Below are positions 1-7,200 of a DNA stretch of 7,375 nucleotides, one piece after another. The position numbers were made by a program, and so were the translations under genes. The stretch is from the NCBI GenBank assembly GCA_030628445.1, contig DAOVQV010000064.1, positions 1 through 7,375 on the forward strand, written 5' to 3'. Below the pieces are notes generated by a model that searched no databases, had not been told where the DNA came from, and was given only the letters and a program-made list of their open reading frames with translations. This DNA is from Phycisphaerae bacterium. GTDB taxonomy: Bacteria > Planctomycetota > Phycisphaerae > SM23-33. How positions within the stretch are numbered: the first letter of the stretch is position 1; every line of letters starts with the position of its first letter.

Positions 1-71
1 AGTGTGTTGTCGGACAGGAACTTAAGGTTGTCGCCGTAGCACAGCAGGTTGTTGCCTTCCCATTCGCTCAT
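1..71 (-). CDS. Probable DNA methyltransferase, N-terminal 23 codons only (partial)
   Basis: This is the 5' end of a leftward gene whose remainder lies beyond the left edge of the window. The complement of 69-71 is ATG, preceded by AAGGAG six bases upstream. The 23 visible codons include LLCYGDNLKFL at about residues 9-19. The pattern [hydrophobic]-x-YGDNLxxL close to the N-terminus is typical of site-specific N6-adenine/N4-cytosine DNA methyltransferases of restriction-modification and related defence systems, where it precedes the catalytic DPPY/DPPF motif by some 20-30 residues. That catalytic motif is outside the window, so the activity is inferred from a short stretch only. The strong ribosome binding site and a well-placed promoter support a real gene start. 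It is divergent from the giant gene and about 1.17 kb from it. It could instead belong to another Rossmann-fold family that shares the GDNL sequence. Confidence 0.62.
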   Translation of the reverse strand, partial: MSEWEGNNLLCYGDNLKFLSDNT

Positions 72-77
72 GGGCAG

Positions 78-83
78 CTCCTT
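78..83 (-). promoter_or_regulatory. Ribosome binding site of the leftward methyltransferase-like gene
   Basis: The complement reads AAGGAG, a near-perfect Shine-Dalgarno sequence, six bases before the ATG at 71-69. It fixes the start of the leftward gene and argues against the second in-line ATG-like triplet at 61-63, which is in another frame. Confidence 0.75.
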
Positions 84-117
84 TGTGAGCTTATCCCCTG
101 AATTCGGGATAGGAAGC

Positions 118-146
118 ATCGTACGACCGTTCCGGGGGTGAATCAA
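118..146 (-). promoter_or_regulatory. Sigma70-like promoter for the leftward gene
   Basis: On the complement a -35 box TTGATT (146-141) and a -10 box TACGAT (123-118) are separated by exactly 17 bases. Transcription would start near 111, giving a short leader of about 40 nt that contains the AAGGAG site. The match, spacing and position just ahead of a good start codon agree with each other. No experimental support is available from sequence alone. Confidence 0.6.
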
Positions 147-288
147 TCGTCAAACACGGCGCGTCCTTCCTTCTTTCTGTGAACCCCACGTGAATTGCTG
201 GCGCTTTGTCGTGTGCGCCGCTTTTGGTAGGCCAGTTCGTAGGCTGGGCCAACCCCGGTTCATCGGGAGCGGCCCACCTTCAGCGCTC

Positions 289-305
289 CACAAACCACGG
301 CACCC
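289..305 (+). repeat. Direct repeat copy 1 (with 370-386)
   Basis: CACAAACCACGGCACCC here recurs at 370-386 with one mismatch (CACAAGCCACGGCACCC), 81 bases downstream. In both copies the repeat sits beside GC-rich hairpin sequence, suggesting that the block was duplicated or is a module of a dispersed repeat. Confidence 0.6.
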
Positions 306-331
306 CCGCCCTACGGGGGCTTTCCTTCTTT
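303..331 (+). terminator. Possible rho-independent terminator or terminator-like hairpin
   Basis: CCCCCG (303-308) pairs perfectly with CGGGGG (314-319) around a five-base loop, followed by a pyrimidine tract CTTTCCTTCTTT. The arrangement resembles an intrinsic terminator reading rightward, although the tract is interrupted by C. No rightward gene is visible ahead of it, so it may be a relic, terminate a small RNA, or simply be part of the local repeat cluster. Confidence 0.35.
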
Positions 332-341
332 CGCTGTCTTG

Positions 342-367
342 GTGGGCACGCCTGCCCGCCCTACAAC
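342..367 (+). repeat. REP-like palindromic repeat, copy 1
   Basis: This 26-base element matches 551-576 at all but two positions (shared core GGGCACGCCTGCCCGCCCTA). It contains an inverted repeat GTGGGCA/TGCCCGC (342-348 and 353-359) with a CGCC loop and one G-T pair. GC-rich hairpin elements of this kind are commonly scattered through intergenic spaces of large genomes; genome-wide copy number cannot be judged here. Confidence 0.6.
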
Positions 368-369
368 TG

Positions 370-386
370 CACAAGCCACGGCACCC
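370..386 (+). repeat. Direct repeat copy 2 (with 289-305)
   Basis: This is the second copy of the 17-base sequence, with one mismatch to the first. It lies directly after the first REP-like palindrome and before the strong hairpin at 411-440. Confidence 0.6.
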
Positions 387-410
387 AGCGCCGAACCGAT
401 GTGCAAAAGA

Positions 411-440
411 AAGGCCCACGGCCTCCCGGCCGTGGGCTTT
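411..440. terminator. Strong hairpin, possible terminator
   Basis: GCCCACGGCC (414-423) is perfectly complementary to GGCCGTGGGC (428-437) around a TCCC loop. The stem extends by one G-T and two A-T pairs to 411/440, giving about 13 bp. Leftward, the stem is followed by the T-rich stretch TTTCTTTT on the complement, which fits a terminator reading left; rightward there are only three Ts. With no gene facing it, its role is uncertain and it may isolate the two divergent units. Confidence 0.45.
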
Positions 441-550
441 GTGGGTCCGCAAAGACACTCTGACATTCTTCGACTTCCCGCGCCAGCAATACCGCACAGG
501 ATACGCAAACGCGCGGCGTGGTCTCCCGACCCGCCGCGTCACGTAAATGC

Positions 551-576
551 GCGGGCACGCCTGCCCGCCCTACGAC
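551..576 (+). repeat. REP-like palindromic repeat, copy 2
   Basis: This is the second copy of the element at 342-367. Here the inverted repeat is perfect: GCGGGCA (551-557) and TGCCCGC (562-568) around a CGCC loop, followed by the conserved tail CCTAC. Both copies have the same orientation, 209 bases apart. Confidence 0.6.
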
Positions 577-774
577 CTATTCTGCGCGCGCACGGCCGCA
601 CGGGGGGCGCCGATTGCGGCCGAAAAACTGAAAAGAATATCGTCCGGCCGGGCCGGGCCTTGCCGGGTCCCACCGCCCAAAACGACCATCCTTGCGCGCA
701 AATATCGTGTCACCGCACGTAGTATGGAGGCGCTTTGTGCGCCCGATCGGCGAATTGAAAATCCAATAGGGATC

Positions 775-793
775 GATCTGGACAGATCTGGAC
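775..793 (+). repeat. Short tandem duplication, 10-bp spacing
   Basis: GATCTGGAC occurs at 775-783 and again at 785-793, one base apart, giving a 10-bp period. The spacing equals that of the array that starts at 898, but the sequence is unrelated, so the likeness may be chance. Confidence 0.5.
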
Positions 794-897
794 GGGGCGG
801 GGGCAGGCGACTCGCGCGACCGGGCGCGAAATTTTTCGCCGGCCGCGGCGCGAAATGCGCAAGCCCCTCCGGGCACAGGAGCTATCGTTTTGCCGAC

Positions 898-1027
898 CTG
901 CTACAAACTGCGACAATCTGCGAGAAAGTGTGGCCGGCTGCGACAGGCTGCGACAAACGGTGGCCGGCCGCGACAACCGGCGAGTTTCTGCGAGTTTCCG
1001 CGGCCGGGGGCGACAACCGGCGGGCCC
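898..1027 (+). repeat. Array of thirteen 10-bp units, consensus CYGCGACAAN
   Basis: Read in steps of exactly ten from 898, the units begin CTGCTACAAA, CTGCGACAAT, CTGCGAGAAA, GTGTGGCCGG, CTGCGACAGG, CTGCGACAAA, CGGTGGCCGG, CCGCGACAAC, CGGCGAGTTT, CTGCGAGTTT, CCGCGGCCGG, GGGCGACAAC, CGGCGGGCCC. The register is kept for about 130 bases with no insertion or deletion. Units ending GGCCGG recur at 928, 958 and 998, giving a higher-order period of 30 and then 40. Ten bases is close to one helical turn, so like bases lie on one face of the DNA. The array ends about 57 bases before the -35 box of the giant gene. Possible readings are a protein-binding array, a simple-sequence expansion that has since diverged, or a remnant of a dispersed repeat. 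Confidence 0.7.
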
Positions 1028-1032
1028 GCCGG
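1017..1032. promoter_or_regulatory. 16-bp perfect palindrome, possible operator
   Basis: CCGGCGGGCCCGCCGG is fully self-complementary. It overlaps the last unit of the 10-bp array and lies 52 bases upstream of the -35 box of the giant gene. A perfect dyad at this distance could bind a dimeric regulator, but in DNA this GC-rich it may also arise by chance. Confidence 0.35.
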
Positions 1033-1084
1033 AGAGACTCCCACAATTCACTTTCGATTCTAAGGATGATTTCAAGAACGTATG

Positions 1085-1113
1085 TTGGCGCTGGCGGCGA
1101 GGCGCGGTATAAT
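1085..1113 (+). promoter_or_regulatory. Sigma70-like promoter of the giant gene
   Basis: A consensus -10 box TATAAT (1108-1113) follows a -35 box TTGGCG (1085-1090, four of six matches to TTGACA) with exactly 17 bases between them. The spacer is very GC-rich. The 40 bases upstream are AT-richer than the surroundings. Transcription would begin near 1120 and give a leader of about 120 nt. Confidence 0.7.
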
Positions 1114-1127
1114 GCGTAATCAAGCTT

Positions 1128-1182
1128 TGAATTGTGAGACCGAAGCGGCGGGACGAGAGATATGCTCGTCCCGGTCAATTCA
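1128..1182 (+). promoter_or_regulatory. Long bulged stem-loop in the leader of the giant gene
   Basis: The inner stem CGGGACGAG (1149-1157) pairs perfectly with CTCGTCCCG (1165-1173) around a seven-base loop AGATATG. Outside it TGAATTG (1128-1134) pairs with CAATTCA (1176-1182). GACCG (1138-1142) can alternatively pair with CGGTC (1172-1176). The structure starts within about ten bases of the predicted transcription start. It is not followed by a T-run, so it is not a normal terminator; it could stabilise the mRNA or act as a regulatory leader. I do not recognise a known riboswitch class. Confidence 0.5.
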
Positions 1183-1185
1183 TAA

Positions 1186-1210
1186 GAGGCGTAGCATTCA
1201 AGTTCGCCTC
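1186..1210 (+). promoter_or_regulatory. Second leader hairpin
   Basis: GAGGCG (1186-1191) is complementary to CGCCTC (1205-1210) around a 13-base loop. It sits between the long stem-loop and the ribosome binding site, ending 18 bases before GGAGGG. The GAGG of its left arm resembles a Shine-Dalgarno sequence but has no start codon at the right distance. Confidence 0.3.
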
Positions 1211-1227
1211 GTCTGTTCGTGCCGGGC

Positions 1228-1233
1228 GGAGGG
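1228..1233 (+). promoter_or_regulatory. Ribosome binding site deciding the GTG start of the giant gene
   Basis: GGAGGG lies six bases before the GTG at 1240-1242. In-frame stops at 1183 (TAA) and 1192 (TAG) close the frame upstream. The only other in-frame start-like codon, GTG at 1219, has no such site, so 1240 is the best start. Confidence 0.8.
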
Positions 1234-1239
1234 TACACA

Positions 1240-4200
1240 GTGTCTTGGCTCGCTCGAAACCGGGCCTCCGATAGGTCGGGCCGGAGTCGTCGTAGGGATC
1301 CTTCAGCGGTATCTCCGCGCTGTCCCTGGGCGGACGCATGGGACCACAGATGGAAGGGGCTGGAGCGGCTTGAGGCAAGGCTGCTGTTGTCGGTGTACAG
1401 CCCCGGCGGCGACGGGGTTATAGGTTCGCTGTCTGTCTCGGACCTGGTCCTCAACGCACACGACCGGGTCATCATCGACATCGACGCGGCCGCGAAGACG
1501 AACGACCAGATCCAGATCAGTAATATTCTGAGCCTTAACGGCATCCTGGATCTGCACCTGAGCAATTCATCCTCGCTTCAGATTGGGGATGTGTTCGCCC
1601 CCATCAGCTTGGCCAGTGGGACGATAGGCGGGGCGTTTCTTGCGATCGACGGGCTTGACGCGACAGGCGGGCTCGATCTGGTAAGTATCCAAGGCCCATC
1701 CTCCCTGATGTTCGTCGCCACCGACTTACCAAGCGGGGACTTGACAATCTCCGTTGACCAGCAGACCGAGGCGGACTCGCTTGTGAGTTTCTTCACAGCC
1801 GGGACGACGAACGGAACCAGCGACAGCGTCAGCGTCACCGGCAGCATTCACGCGCTGGGCCAGACGATCTTCGGGGGACTGAGCTTCACCGAGTCCCTGG
1901 ACGCCTCGGAAGTCTTCCTGAATATCAACGTTGATGCAACCGGATTGCCCGTTGGCGACCAAAGCAAGGTCACGCTCGCTTCGGGCGGGTCCGATCTTAT
2001 CGACGTGTTTGGGACGGGTGGCTTTGAGGTTCGGGCCCGGACTCATGCGACGTCCCCGGGACTGAATTTGGGTGTAGGCGGGTTCAGTGTGACCGGCTAT
2101 ACGTTCACCCCGCAGGCGGGCGGAAGCGGGACACCCGCGTCGAACGGAGCGACGGGAACCATCGGACCGCTATCGCTGACAAATCTGAACGCCGCACTGA
2201 GCGGATTCCAACTGCACAATCAGCAGATCGACGTGGATGTGGGTTTCACCGCGAGCATGGCACAGTTCGATTTCGCTCCTTCCACTCACGGCGGGACGGA
2301 TGGTAACGGGGATACGAACCCCGGCGGGATTACCGCCAAGGCGACGACGGTGCAAGGGACCTTCGGTGTGCAGGCCGGTTACGACGGGAGCAGTGTCAGC
2401 GGTCTCGCCGCGTCAGGGGCGTTCGCCTTCTCGGCGTCGAGCTTCGATCTCGAAGTCCCCGACGTTCTGAAGGCGTCGGCCATTGGTGGGGTCTCGTACA
2501 GCTACGATCCCGACGCCTCAGAGTCCCAGGAGATACTCAGCATCGGGGCTCTGACCGTTGAACTTCCGAGCTTGAACATCACCGGTAGCATCACACCACC
2601 TTCCGGGTCCACCGATCCGGGTTTGGTGGTTCGCGGGGACGGGTTCCGATTCGGGTCTCTGACCGTCACCCTCAATACCGATCCGGGAAACGCCATCACC
2701 ATCGGTTCCCTGGTCAAACTCGAAAACCCGGGACTGAACATAACGGACTTCGAGGTCACCTATGGGCAGGCGATCTCTTTTAACGGATCGATAAGTCTGA
2801 CAGCCAGTTCCTTCCGCCTGGGACCCCAGACGGGTAACTTCTACGCCCAGGGAACCAGCATCGTCACTTCCCTGAGCTTCACCAATAACATTCCCGACGG
2901 GATCACACTGACGGCCGGGTCCCTGTCCTTCCAGCTGGGCTCGTACATTTCCGCATCTGCGAGCAGCATCGTATTCAATCCGACCGCCGCTAACGACGAG
3001 GAGTTCCTCGACGTCAACGGTGAGCTGACGGGCTCGCTGAACCTCGACAGTCTATTCAGTGGATCCACGGGGCTGTCCATGTCCGGTTCGGTCGGGCGAT
3101 TCGCCGTCATGGGCGATGGAACATTTGTTCCCGACGCGGGGTTCAACGTCAGTTTCAGCGTAAACGCCTCCAACTTGGACGACCTGCTGCCTGGAGCGAA
3201 TTTCCCGAGCTACTTACCCATCGCCAAAGACCTGGGTGGAAGCATCCAGATCTCCTGGCCGGACTTCAATACCGATCCCAGTCGATTCCTGATCCTGCTA
3301 TCGCTCAGCGCGGGCGGATCCATCGGGCCGGTGACCATAAGCGGGAGCATCACCAACCTGGCGATCGATACCGCGAAAATCGCCGAAGGCAAATTCCCGA
3401 TCATCGACATCGAGTCCTTCAGCATCAGCGCCTCGGCCGACCCCATCTTCGGAGGAACGCTGAGCGGGTCGCTGTTGATGGGGACGGTCAAGTTCAACGA
3501 TCAGGGCGAGCGGCTGCCCGCTTCCACGGGGATCACCAACCCCGATGCGATCGCCGAGACCGTGATCTACGTCGGGATAACAGGCGAGTTCACGATCGCC
3601 AACCGTGGGGGCTTCAAGCTGATGTTCGGGCTGTCGGAACTCGGACCGCTCATGGCGTACGTCAAAGCCGATGTCCCTATTCTCCTGGAGCCCAACAGCG
3701 GTCTGACGCTCAGCGGGTTCCGCGGCGGGATTACCTTCAACGCAAGCGCCTTCCCGAACATCACCGACCCGGTGGACCTGCGCAGCCCGATGTTCAAACC
3801 GGCGCGCAGCCTCACCGACGCCGAGTGGTTAACGAGCCTCCAGCAACTAGTCGTGAACCAGATGGGCGGGAATCCGGGTTATCTGTTCACGATCGATCCC
3901 GCCGATCACAGCGCCAGTTCCAGCGCGTGGGTGACCAGTCTCGATCTGGGATCCCTACCCATACCGTTCCGCGACGAGCTGCTCGCGCGCGGGTACGCCC
4001 TATCGAGCAAGACGGGTGTGGTTCAGATAACCGCCCTGGACGCCGGGGACGTGTGGTTAATCAACGATCGGGGATCGGAGTTCCTCATCGAGAAGGGCTC
4101 CACCGGGACGTTCAGCGTGTACTCGATCGGATTCTCCCTTGACGGCGCCTTCGTTCCCGATCTGGGCAGCGCCTCCACAGCCACCGACGTCAGCGGGCTG

Positions 4201-7200
4201 GTGGATGCCTTCGCCGTAGCAGGCGTGACGCTCTCGCCCGCCGCCACCGTCTCGGTCCTGACCGCCGGTGAAGAATGGGAGATCGACGACGGCGGGACGG
4301 TATTCGCCCTGAAGAAGAAGGGCGATTCCGTCAGCGGCGTCGAGCGGATCATCGTCACCGGCGGGAACGGGTCCTTCGCGTCGATGGACCAGGTCATCAA
4401 GATCGAGGCCGGGTGCACGATCTACTCGCAGTATGCCGCCGATTTCATGCAGATCCTCGCCGACATCATCGTCACCACGGATGGGAACATCCTGATATCC
4501 GGCGACGCCGAATTCTTCAGCGGACAATTGGTAGTAAACGCCAAGATATACATGAACCTGGCGGACCTCGACGCCGGGACCGGGAAGATATTCTTCCTTT
4601 CGGACATGCCCGCCGATACTCGCATCTTCTCGATGCATGGGTTCCTCTCGTTCGGTTTTCTGGACGACGATGACGGCGACGGTGTGGGCACGCTGATAAC
4701 GGATCCGGCGGATCTTGGTGAAGCTGACGCATTCCAGCTTGAACTGGCCGGTTCGCCAACGCAGGGCGTCGCGCTGTTCGATGCGATGGGCTTCCAGAAG
4801 CTCCGCCTGGGGGGGCAGGCCGATCCTGGCTCCGGCCTCGATCAGTATGGCGAGGCGACACTGACATTCACCGAGCAGGACATCCGGCTCCAGTTCAACG
4901 CGAACCTCTCTGCTGAGGGGCTAATCTCCGCCGGGAGCTTCGTATCCGCAGCCGGTGACTTCACCTTGGACTTCTCCACCGACTTTGACATGTGGGGCGT
5001 CGCGAGGCTAACGATCAGCACGGCTGACATCTACCCGCTCACAGTAGCGGGTATCAGCGGGAACGTAGACGCCACGCTGAAGCTCAACATCTCCGATGAC
5101 CCCCACGACGTGACGCTCGAGCTGCCCGGACAGAGTCCGGTAGATTACCACCTGGAGGCCTATTCCTTCGGTGTCTACCTGTACGGTGATCTTACGTTCG
5201 ATTTAGGTCCGATTCAGCAGGAGCTGGTGGGAGCGTTCGCCCTGGAGGGCAGCGCCACCGACGGGTTCTCTCTGTTCATGCTCGCCTCGATGCCCATACC
5301 CCTGGGCCCATTAACCGTCGTCTCCCCGGTCCAATTTGAGATGCTTGGACTGTTGATCATCAACGAGACCGGTTTTGCCGGCCGGATCGAGGCAGCGGTG
5401 CATGATGATAACCTGCCCGAAGTAATCCTCGACTTCGATGCAGAGTTGCAGCTCTTCATCAATTCCACGGGTCTGGAGCAGACCTACGAGATTCCAACCG
5501 AGTTTGCAGACAAACTCGAACAGGTGATTCCACAGGAACTGTCCGATCGCCTCGCTGCTGCCGCCGGTATCATCAGCATCTCCGCCGGCGCCCCGCAGCT
5601 CGACGGGTCTTACGATCCCGATGGACCCTACTTCGTCTTCCAGGGCGGGGGGTACCTGACTATCGCCGACACCTTCATGCTTGACGGAAACTTCCACATG
5701 GAGATCTCCTCCGGCGGGTTCGAGCTGGAGGCCGACGCCAGTGTGCAGATCGGTCCGCTCGGGTCGGTGCAGGCCTCGGGCTTCCTGGATCTCGGACCCG
5801 ACGGGGTGGCGGGGGCTTTGCAGCTGACGGGTTCCATGGACCTGGGCGTCTTGAGCTTGTCCGGATATGCCGCCGTGGAGTTGAACTACAAGGACGACGG
5901 TGACCCCCAAACCGATGACTCGATCACGGTGTACCGCTACTACGACCCCGCCACGCACAGCGTGATCCCCGCCAGTGGAACCCCACTGGCGGCGACCCTC
6001 GCCCCGTATACGTTGCAAGTGTTTATCGGCGGACAGCTGCAAATCGTCGGGGGCTTCACGCTATACGGTAGCTTCGAACTCGTCGACAACCCCGACGTTT
6101 TCAGCATAACCGTGGAGGCCGAGCTCCGCAGCTTCTTCGACATTGTGACCATCGACGTCGATGGAAGCGCCGAGATCTTCAAGACCAACAACCCCGGACT
6201 GGTCCTGAGCATTAACGTGAACGATCTGTCGTTCGGGTTCGATCCGATCTTCACCATAGGGGCGGACAACACATCCCTCTACATAAACACGCGCTCGGGT
6301 CAGGAAGCGGGGTACATCGATATCCAGAGCGTCGAGGCCTCGCTTTTCACGGTTCTGAACTTCAGTGGCAGCGCGCACGTGGGATACGCTGACGGGGTGT
6401 TCGAACTGCGCGGAACGCTGAGCACGAGCTTCTTCGACGTAGCGAGCATGTCCGCAGAGGTGATGTTCAACTCCCGGGGCGAGTTCTACATCTCCGCTTA
6501 TGGCAGCATGTGGCTGGGCGCGGGGAACACCGGTATCAGCGGACAAGCCGGGGCCACTATCAGCTACCTCGCCGATCACGGCGCTCCGGTCCTCGAACTC
6601 GGTCCGAACGACCTGTTCGTCTCAGGATACATCAGCGGAAGCGCCAAGCTCTTCGGGTGGAGCTTCGCCTCACTGAACGCTGATTTCGAGTACGACGGAT
6701 CCAGCGGAGAGATCAGCGTCGAGCTGTGCGTCTCGATCGACCTTCTGCTCGATACGCTGGATATCTGCGTCCCGTTCACTATCGGGTTCTTGAAGGTCCC
6801 GCCGCCGGTTTACCTCGCCGGTAACAGCAGCGATCCGAGCAACGCCACCACCGCCAGTGACGGAACCTACCGCTTACCCCAGTGGGCGGGAAGGGCGCTG
6901 CACCTCAACGTGGGTACCCGCGGACAGTACCGCAACCTCGCCGTGAACCAGATCAATGAATTCTACTATCTGGAGGCGATGGGACCGGGTAGCACTCAAG
7001 GTCAGGAGATCAAAGTCGTCGGGATGGGGCGGACACAGGTTTTCGATAACGTTACAAGCATCGTCGCCAATACCGGCAGCGGGCAGGACCACGTCGAGAT
7101 CAATTCGAGCGTCAGCGTGCCGGTCACACTGTACGGCGGTTCGGGGACGGACCGCCTGGAGCACTACGGGACCGGTTCCGCGACGCTGTACGGGCAGGAC

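Larger units (their letters stand above)
147..1084. other. Long intergenic region without a convincing gene
   Basis: About 940 bases separate the two divergent promoters. Short open frames exist on both strands because the DNA is GC-rich and stops are scarce. They overlap one another, are Arg/Pro/Ala/Gly-rich, lack a Shine-Dalgarno site and cross hairpins and repeats, so I do not call them genes. What the region does hold is a set of GC-rich hairpins between 289 and 576, diverged direct repeats, a short doubled sequence at 775-793, the 10-bp array at 898-1027 and the palindrome at 1017-1032. No tRNA, rRNA or CRISPR structure was seen. It could hide a small RNA, or the remains of decayed genes or elements. 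Confidence 0.6.

Noticed and set aside
150..546. Overlapping frames on both strands (130 codons left, 118 codons right)
   Set aside because: They are built over hairpins and direct repeats, overlap each other fully, lack Shine-Dalgarno sequences, and read like translated GC-rich spacer.
824..856. Direct repeat GCGCGAAAT (824-832, 848-856) and the small dyad GCGAAATTTTTCGC
   Set aside because: Short, and expected by chance in GC-rich spacer; no link to a promoter or gene.
898..1027. CRISPR array
   Set aside because: Units are 10 bp without distinct spacers; CRISPR repeats of about 23-47 bp separated by unique spacers are absent.
547..1119. Rightward open frame of 190 codons covering the 10-bp array
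   Set aside because: No ribosome binding site, Arg/Gly/Pro-rich composition from GC-rich spacer, and it runs through the array and into the TATAAT promoter. Its apparent repeats in protein simply mirror the DNA array.
1128..1182. Known riboswitch or transcription terminator in the leader
   Set aside because: No T-run follows the stem and no recognisable riboswitch core was seen, so it is described only as a structured leader.
1219..1221. Alternative GTG start for the giant gene
   Set aside because: It is in frame but lacks a Shine-Dalgarno sequence at the right distance, while GTG at 1240 has GGAGGG six bases upstream.
882..1565. Leftward open frame of 227 codons
   Set aside because: It is antisense to the well-supported start of the giant gene, and its C-terminal part is the complement of the 10-bp array. 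No start signal was seen.
5311..6042. Leftward open frame of 243 codons
   Set aside because: It is a shadow of the giant gene, whose third-position G/C bias removes stops on the other strand. The other leftward frames between 1578 and 7164 are rejected for the same reason.
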